Source of the DNA: JAHEAO01 sp041633555
GTDB lineage: Bacteria > Pseudomonadota > Alphaproteobacteria > Rhodobacterales > Rhodobacteraceae
Direction of reading: 5' to 3'
Length of the DNA stretch: 64,000 bases
Assembly (NCBI GenBank): GCA_041633555.1
Contig: JBFKFZ010000003.1
Coordinates: forward strand, 50,847 to 114,846
Positions 59,166-64,000 of the stretch are shown here, in pieces. The notes below the pieces were generated by a model. The model did not search any database, was not told the origin of the DNA, and saw only the letters and a program-made list of their open reading frames with translations. The translations under genes were made by a program, and so were the position numbers. Numbering within the stretch: position 1 is the stretch's first letter; the number at the start of each line of letters is the position of its first letter.

Positions 59166-61418
59166 CTATTCGCCTGCTGCGCGGGCGCCCGGATTAAACC
59201 GGGTCGATTGCGACACGGCGAACAGACGCTGGTTCAGCTTCTGAATGCCACCATTGCGTAGCAACTGCCCGAAGGCCCGCAGGCCGTCCTCGCGGCTGAA
59301 ATCATCGCCACAATAGGTTGCGATGGCTCGCATCATCTGTGGGCGGGTGAATTCCGGCTGGCCCGCGACGTAGGCGGCATAGGCGGCGAGCGCCTCGACA
59401 AGATCCGGAAGATCGGCAGCGCCCATCTCCTCGACGAACTCGGCGACAGCATTGGCATCAGCGAAGACTTCATCAGCGCCGTCTTCGTTCGCCTCGTCGC
59501 CGGTGGCATCGAGAGCTTCGCGCTCCTCGCTCGTCTCTTCCTCTTCAGGATGGATCGCGGCAACCCGGCGGGGGCGCACAGGGGACGTCCCGGCTTCAAT
59601 ACCGTCAACCTCGGGCTTCAGGTCGATGCGCTGCTCGGAAACCAGCACCAGGGGCGGCTGGCGACGCTCGGTGGGCTGAACGCCATCTGCAGGGCGACGC
59701 GGGCGCACCACCTGCGCCAGATCCTCGCGATATTTGTCAATCGGATTGACGTGTTCTTCTGCGATTTCCGATTTCTTCAGACCCTTGTCGGCACGGGTCG
59801 CCAGAACAGCGGCCTTGAGATGCTGGATGGCCGAGCGGCGGCGGCTGCCCTCGGTCTCTTCCAGTTCGGTGTTGGTGACGTCGAGAATCCGCTTCACGCC
59901 GTTGCCGTCATCATCCAGATCCTGGCGTTCCAGTACGGCGCGGCCTTCCTTCTCGGCGCGGCTCTCGGCCTCTGATTCGCGACGTACCTGAGCGAGCGTC
60001 GCCATCAGATCGGCTTCGTCCTGCTCGGGCATGTCGTCTTTTTCGGGCTCTTCAGCCTCGCCAAACACATTCTCGGCGACCTCGTCTTCGGCGCTTTCCG
60101 GCGATCCCAGGTAGCTGAAGTCGATCTCCGCTTCTACTTCCTCGTCTTCATGCGCCTCGAGAGTGTCATCTTCGGCGAAGATCCCGGCAGCGTCGGTCTC
60201 CAGCTCCTCTTCGTCTTCGATCACGGCCTCGGTCTCGATTTCCTCCTCGAGGTCGGCCCGGCGCATCTTCACGATGCGGGCGATAGTGGGTGCGTCGGGC
60301 TCGTTGCCCTCTGGCTCTTCGGCTTGCAGCACCTCTTCGTCCTCATCCTCGTTGTCTGACACGCTGGATTCGAGAATTAGTGTCGACAACCCATCGTTGT
60401 CATCTCCGGTTTCATCAGTGTCCGGTCCGTCGTGTTTTTCCAAAACCGGAACATCCTCTTCTTCGGTCTCTTCGACCCAATCGACCGCAATCTCGGAATG
60501 ATCGTCCGAGATTTCATCGGACATCTGATAATCCTCGGCTGCAGGCGCCTCATACTGATCGTCGACGGCGCTTTCTTCGCTCTCCAGAGCCGATTCGACA
60601 ATGGGGGTTTCGGGGGCTTCTTCTGCCTCGACTGATATTTCCGGCTCCTCGCTATCACCGAAGTCGACCAGATCAGCAGATTCATCTTCGACAACGACTT
60701 CGTCCAACGCAATCGCGGGGCTGGAGCCAAACACATCCGGCTCGTTATCGCCGACCTGAATCTCAGGTTCGGAAATATTTTCCCGAGTCTGATCTTCGTC
60801 GGCCAGCTCGATTTCTGTTTCCATCGTCTCGGGTGCGGCTGACACCTCGGGTTCATTCTCACTTGCTTCGGCTTCGAATGCCGCTGCAATGGTCGAGGTG
60901 GCAGGACTGTCGACAATAGCGGCCTCCTCCTCGTCGTCTGGGTTGGAATCGTTCTCTCTGTGCGCCACGGCCGCGCGAAGGCGTGCCAGTTTCGCGGCAA
61001 CGCTTTCGTCCCGTGCCGGCGCTTCACTGACGCCGCTGGCTGCTCTCAGTGCAGGCTCCGTGTCCTCGCTCTCTTGTTCGGACTCGGTTTCGGAAACCGC
61101 GCCGGCAGCCGCCGCAGCGGACATGTCCGTGGCCGCCCGCCCGACAGAGGGTTCGGCCGGATCCTGCATCTGGCGCAGGACCACGCTATTGTTCTCAACC
61201 CGCGCCTCGACACGGCGATGAACCTCTCGCTCTGCGATCCGGTGCAACATCTCGGCATCCGGCGTCGGAGGCTCTGCGCCGAAATAGCGGTCATCCGCTG
61301 CCAGGTCGCGGAAATATTCTGCGATCCCGCGCATCGTCGCGAAGGGGTCATCGAACCCCTCAAGCGTGCAAGAGAATGTTCCATATGAAACGGTAAGTAT
61401 CTTACTCGGGCCTACCAT
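59166..61418 (-). CDS. Very acidic 750-aa protein with conserved ends
   Basis: The first about 85 residues (TVSYGTFSCTLEGFDDPFAT, MRGIAEYFRDLAADDRYFG) and the last about 100 (AVAEFVEEMGAADLPDLVEA, RPQMMRAIATYCGDDFSRED) look folded and conserved. Between them lie about 500 residues that are strongly acidic and Glu/Asp/Ser/Ala-rich, with no hydrophobic core. A basic, Arg-rich stretch sits around residue 525-590. No signal peptide or membrane helix is seen. It could be a scaffold or chromosome/cell-cycle protein; I do not assign a function. The ATG has no strong ribosome site. Confidence 0.7.
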   Translation of the reverse strand: MVGPSKILTVSYGTFSCTLEGFDDPFATMRGIAEYFRDLAADDRYFGAEPPTPDAEMLHRIAEREVHRRVEARVENNSVVLRQMQDPAEPSVGRAATDMSAAAAAGAVSETESEQESEDTEPALRAASGVSEAPARDESVAAKLARLRAAVAHRENDSNPDDEEEAAIVDSPATSTIAAAFEAEASENEPEVSAAPETMETEIELADEDQTRENISEPEIQVGDNEPDVFGSSPAIALDEVVVEDESADLVDFGDSEEPEISVEAEEAPETPIVESALESEESAVDDQYEAPAAEDYQMSDEISDDHSEIAVDWVEETEEEDVPVLEKHDGPDTDETGDDNDGLSTLILESSVSDNEDEDEEVLQAEEPEGNEPDAPTIARIVKMRRADLEEEIETEAVIEDEEELETDAAGIFAEDDTLEAHEDEEVEAEIDFSYLGSPESAEDEVAENVFGEAEEPEKDDMPEQDEADLMATLAQVRRESEAESRAEKEGRAVLERQDLDDDGNGVKRILDVTNTELEETEGSRRRSAIQHLKAAVLATRADKGLKKSEIAEEHVNPIDKYREDLAQVVRPRRPADGVQPTERRQPPLVLVSEQRIDLKPEVDGIEAGTSPVRPRRVAAIHPEEEETSEEREALDATGDEANEDGADEVFADANAVAEFVEEMGAADLPDLVEALAAYAAYVAGQPEFTRPQMMRAIATYCGDDFSREDGLRAFGQLLRNGGIQKLNQRLFAVSQSTRFNPGARAAGE

Positions 61419-61574
61419 CGCTTTTTCGCTTTCTATTTTGATCCTGCAATAATCTATTTACCATTGATAGGTTCGCAAATGGGAACAGAACCAAGAAACA
61501 AGCGGTACATTATCTTGTTTAGAATGTGTTCGGTTTCCATTTCTGACAACAATCATGGCGGTTAGGACATTCTA

Positions 61575-62222
61575 GTGCGGTTTTCTGAACGAGTAACCTT
61601 GTTGGGCGCGAGCAAGGTTAATCAAAGGGTTCTTACTGAAGTCTTGACTTTTGCGCCCCGTCTGATTGCCGCAGATGGTGGTGCCGGAAATGCGGTGAAA
61701 TTAGGGCAAATGCCGCAATTCGTGATCGGTGACCTGGATTCTGTTGATCCAGAGACACTATCGAGTTTCCCTGCCGAGCGGCAGATCCGGATTCCGGAAC
61801 AGGACTCGACCGATCTTGAGAAATGCCTGAACCTGATTGATGCACCAATGATTCTCGGCGTCGGCTTTTTGGGGCGGCGGGTCGATCATCAGCTGGCTGC
61901 GTTCAATGCGCTGCTGCAGCACGCGCCGCGTGCAATTCTGTTGATCAGCAAGCACGATCTTTGTTTTCACCTGCCGCTGAAGCTGGATCTGAACCTGGAA
62001 ATTGGCACTCGGCTGTCGCTTTTTCCGATGCTGCCCGTCACTGGTCGGTCGTCGGGATTGCGTTGGCCAATCGATGGCATTCAGTTCGCGCCGGACGGGC
62101 GTATCGGGACGTCGAATATCGTTTCGCAGGAACGCGTGAGCCTCAATATGGATGAGCTAGGCATGCTGGCGATCATGCCGCGGGAGGCGCTGCGCGAGGT
62201 TGTGCGGGCACTCGGGAAATGA
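61575..62222 (+). CDS. thiN: Thiamine pyrophosphokinase
   Basis: A 215-aa enzyme that converts thiamine to thiamine diphosphate with ATP. Motifs are APRLIAADGGAGNAVKLG, FVIGDLDSVDPET and PEQDSTDLEKCLN. The C-terminal domain is intact (GTSNIVSQERVSL). The start is GTG after AGGA at eight bases. Its 3' end overlaps the convergent transporter gene by 50 bases. No TPP riboswitch (THI box) is recognisable in the 156-base AT-rich region upstream, which also holds the promoter of the divergent acidic protein. Confidence 0.92.
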   Translation: MRFSERVTLLGASKVNQRVLTEVLTFAPRLIAADGGAGNAVKLGQMPQFVIGDLDSVDPETLSSFPAERQIRIPEQDSTDLEKCLNLIDAPMILGVGFLGRRVDHQLAAFNALLQHAPRAILLISKHDLCFHLPLKLDLNLEIGTRLSLFPMLPVTGRSSGLRWPIDGIQFAPDGRIGTSNIVSQERVSLNMDELGMLAIMPREALREVVRALGK

Positions 62223-63099
62223 CTTTCTCGCGGTAGATCACGTAGAGCCCGGAGCCCACTGTGATCGCGATGCCGACGGCGGCAATTCCGTTCGGCAGGT
62301 CGCGGAAGATCAGCCAACCGATGAGCGTGGCGAAGGGGATTTCCAGGTACTGCATCGGCGCCAGCGTCGCCGACGGCGCAAAGCGCAGCGACCATGTCAT
62401 CAGGAGATGTGCGCAGGTGCCAAGTAGGCCCAAAGCGCCCAGCAGCCAGATATCGCCCGCGGTCACGTTGCTGAGGCGAAGGCCGGGCACATCCTGACCG
62501 GACAGCAGCAATAGCAGGGGGATCAGCAGCAGCGAGGCCATCAGGCCGCTCACTGCCTGCAGGGTGACCGGATCGCATTCCTTGGCGATCCGCCTTGTGA
62601 CCAGCATGAAAAGCGCGAAGACCACCGCGACCACCAGTGGCAGCAGGGCAGGCGCGCCGACATTGGCAAAATTCGGCTGAATCACGAAGAGCGTACCAAG
62701 AAACCCAACCGCGCATGCCAAAATGCGGTGCGGGCCGACCTGCTCGTCAAGCACCAATTTGCCGAGTAACAGCATGATGAAGGGCATGACGAAGGCGATT
62801 GCAATGGCATCGGCCAGAGGCAGGTAACGCAGCGATAGAAACATCGCGCCGATACCGATTATATGCAGGAGCGTGCGCAGGCCGGTCAGGCGGAGCAATC
62901 GGGGGGTCATTGCGAAGCTGCGTCCCGTCAACCAGATCAGCGGAAGCAGTATGCCCGCCTGAATGGCGAAGCGCACGGCCAGCAGCTGCCCGATCGACAT
63001 TGCGTCGCCCAGAAGCTTTGCAATCGAGTCGCCGAGCGGGGCGAGCACGCAAAAGCCCAACATCAAAAGAATACCAAGAAGGGGGCGGTCGGCTGTCAT
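62173..63099 (-). CDS. DMT-family (EamA) transporter
   Basis: A 308-aa drug/metabolite transporter of the EamA type with ten helices in two repeats: LLGILLMLGFCVLAPLGDSI, ADAIAIAFVMPFIMLLLGKL, LLPLVVAVVFALFMLVTRRI and LAPMQYLEIPFATLIGWLIF. The substrate is unknown. It is a paralogue of the next gene, with nine bases between them and the same strand. Its C-terminal 50 bases overlap thiN. Confidence 0.9.
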   Translation of the reverse strand: MTADRPLLGILLMLGFCVLAPLGDSIAKLLGDAMSIGQLLAVRFAIQAGILLPLIWLTGRSFAMTPRLLRLTGLRTLLHIIGIGAMFLSLRYLPLADAIAIAFVMPFIMLLLGKLVLDEQVGPHRILACAVGFLGTLFVIQPNFANVGAPALLPLVVAVVFALFMLVTRRIAKECDPVTLQAVSGLMASLLLIPLLLLLSGQDVPGLRLSNVTAGDIWLLGALGLLGTCAHLLMTWSLRFAPSATLAPMQYLEIPFATLIGWLIFRDLPNGIAAVGIAITVGSGLYVIYREKVISRVPAQPRAAPPAA

Positions 63100-63108
63100 C
63101 GCGGCAGG

Positions 63109-64000
63109 TTAGGGGGCAGGCCCCAGCGGCGCAACGGGCGCCGCGACGGCACGCGCCGTCACCCGTTCCCGGTGGATTACATATATGCCCGAGGCGGCGA
63201 TGATCGCGATGCCGATCCAGGTCGGAAGGTCGGGGAAATCACTGAACACGACATAGCCGAAGAACGTGGCCGATATCAGTTCGAGGTAATGCAGAGGTGC
63301 GAGAACCGTCGAAGAGGCGAACCGCAGCGCGTAGGTCAGAAGCATATGCGTGATCGAGGCGGCAAGGCCGACACCGAAAAGATAGGCCCAGAAGCGTCCC
63401 TCCGGCATGACAGGGTCGAGATACCTGAACCCGCTTCCATCGGCGAGCCAGAGGAGCGGCACGGTTAGGAGGATCGACGCGAGGGCCGTTGTCGCCTGCA
63501 GCCTGACCGGATGGGCGCCGCGCGTCCGCCAGCGCAACGACAGCATGTAAAGCGCGAAAAAGAGCGCCGTTCCAAGCGGAAGCAGCGCCACGGAGCCGAA
63601 TTCGACAAAGTTCGGACGGATGATGATGAGGGATCCGGCAAAACCGACGACGGCCGCCCCTAGCCGCCGCACGCCAACAGTTTCAGACAGGATGAAATGG
63701 CCGATCAACAGCAGCAGGAAAGGCTCGACGAAAACGATCGCGAGGGCATCAGCCAGCGGCATCACGGCAATCGCACCGACGAAAGTCGCGGTGGAACCAA
63801 CCGATAGGGCAGCCCGCACCAGGGTAATCCGCATCTCTGGCAGGCTCATCCGCAGATCTGGCCGCATTGCAATCATGACCGGAACGAGGATGAGGGCCTG
63901 CACGACATAGCGGGCGGCGGTGATCTGGCCGACCGGAATCGCCTCGGCGGTCAGCTTTGCGAATGTGTCGATCAAGGGTGCGGTCAGGCAGAATGCCAGC
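63109..64000 (-). CDS. DMT-family (EamA) transporter, N-terminus outside the window
   Basis: A 297-residue part of a second EamA transporter. The frame continues past a TTG that could be mistaken for a start, reading LAFCLTAP upstream of LIDTFAKLTAEAIPVGQ. This aligns with MLGFCVLAPLGDSIAKL of its neighbour, so the true start lies beyond the right edge. Helices match the family (ADALAIVFVEPFLLLLIGHF, LAPLHYLELISATFFGYVVF). It pairs with the adjacent paralogue as a likely duplication. Confidence 0.88.
   Translation of the reverse strand, partial: LAFCLTAPLIDTFAKLTAEAIPVGQITAARYVVQALILVPVMIAMRPDLRMSLPEMRITLVRAALSVGSTATFVGAIAVMPLADALAIVFVEPFLLLLIGHFILSETVGVRRLGAAVVGFAGSLIIIRPNFVEFGSVALLPLGTALFFALYMLSLRWRTRGAHPVRLQATTALASILLTVPLLWLADGSGFRYLDPVMPEGRFWAYLFGVGLAASITHMLLTYALRFASSTVLAPLHYLELISATFFGYVVFSDFPDLPTWIGIAIIAASGIYVIHRERVTARAVAAPVAPLGPAP

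Noticed and set aside
61419..61574. TPP riboswitch upstream of thiN
   Set aside because: No CTGAGA or THI-box core is present in this AT-rich stretch.

Overview
The window is GC-rich, densely coded alphaproteobacterial chromosome. The gene complement points to the Rhodobacterales (Paracoccaceae/Rhodobacteraceae). It has an alpha-type polyhydroxyalkanoate (PHA) cluster phaZ-phaC-phaP-phaR with CTGC-N3-GCAG operators, CarD beside a 7Fe ferredoxin and a SUV3-like helicase, a DUF2842 protein after purA, and SecG next to pyrG. I saw no rRNA, tRNA, insertion sequence, phage gene or CRISPR array. Most of the window is ordinary core genome with compact operons whose genes overlap by ATGA.

Layout. 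1-3457: an Anbu (ancestral proteasome-like peptidase) operon with circularly permuted ATP-grasp, alpha-E and transglutaminase partners, plus a HpcH/HpaI aldolase. 3461-9726: lipase-like hydrolase and SCP2 protein, TPR protein, SUV3-like helicase, S4 protein, FdxA and CarD. 9781-15284: cobS/cobT, a Kef-type antiporter, an Lrp regulator and hppD. 15384-21358: a 790-aa PilM/GspC-like membrane protein, a SIMPL protein, O-acetylhomoserine sulfhydrylase, a glycosyltransferase-like protein and a small protein. 21457-30593: the most unusual locus, eight genes on the minus strand. In transcription order these are a Ser/Thr kinase with one membrane segment, an FHA protein, a PP2C phosphatase, three dynamin/P-loop GTPases and two small proteins that may have a roadblock-like fold. 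31003-32859: SGNH hydrolase, cold-shock protein, ArsC-like protein and a membrane protein. 32841-35363: a bufferin operon (bufA, bufB, bufC, DoxX). 35574-39164: thrS and two alpha/beta hydrolases. 39198-43604: the PHA cluster. 43632-44083: a decayed reading frame. 44084-53414: a gamma-glutamylation amine-catabolism operon with its own polar amino-acid-type ABC transporter. 53509-64000: PhnD-like and TerB-like proteins, pyrG, secG, purA, a very acidic 750-aa protein, thiN and two drug/metabolite transporters, the last running off the window.

How the genes work together. The kinase, FHA protein and phosphatase can form a write/read/erase phosphothreonine module. Its tight overlap with dynamin-like GTPases suggests phospho-control of a membrane-remodelling machine. 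This is my main candidate for an under-described system; its function is inference. The ABC transporter with two glutamine-synthetase-like ligases, a class I amidotransferase and a FAD oxidase fits uptake, gamma-glutamylation, oxidation and de-glutamylation of a polyamine or other amine. The buf genes make a post-translationally modified, copper-binding peptide.
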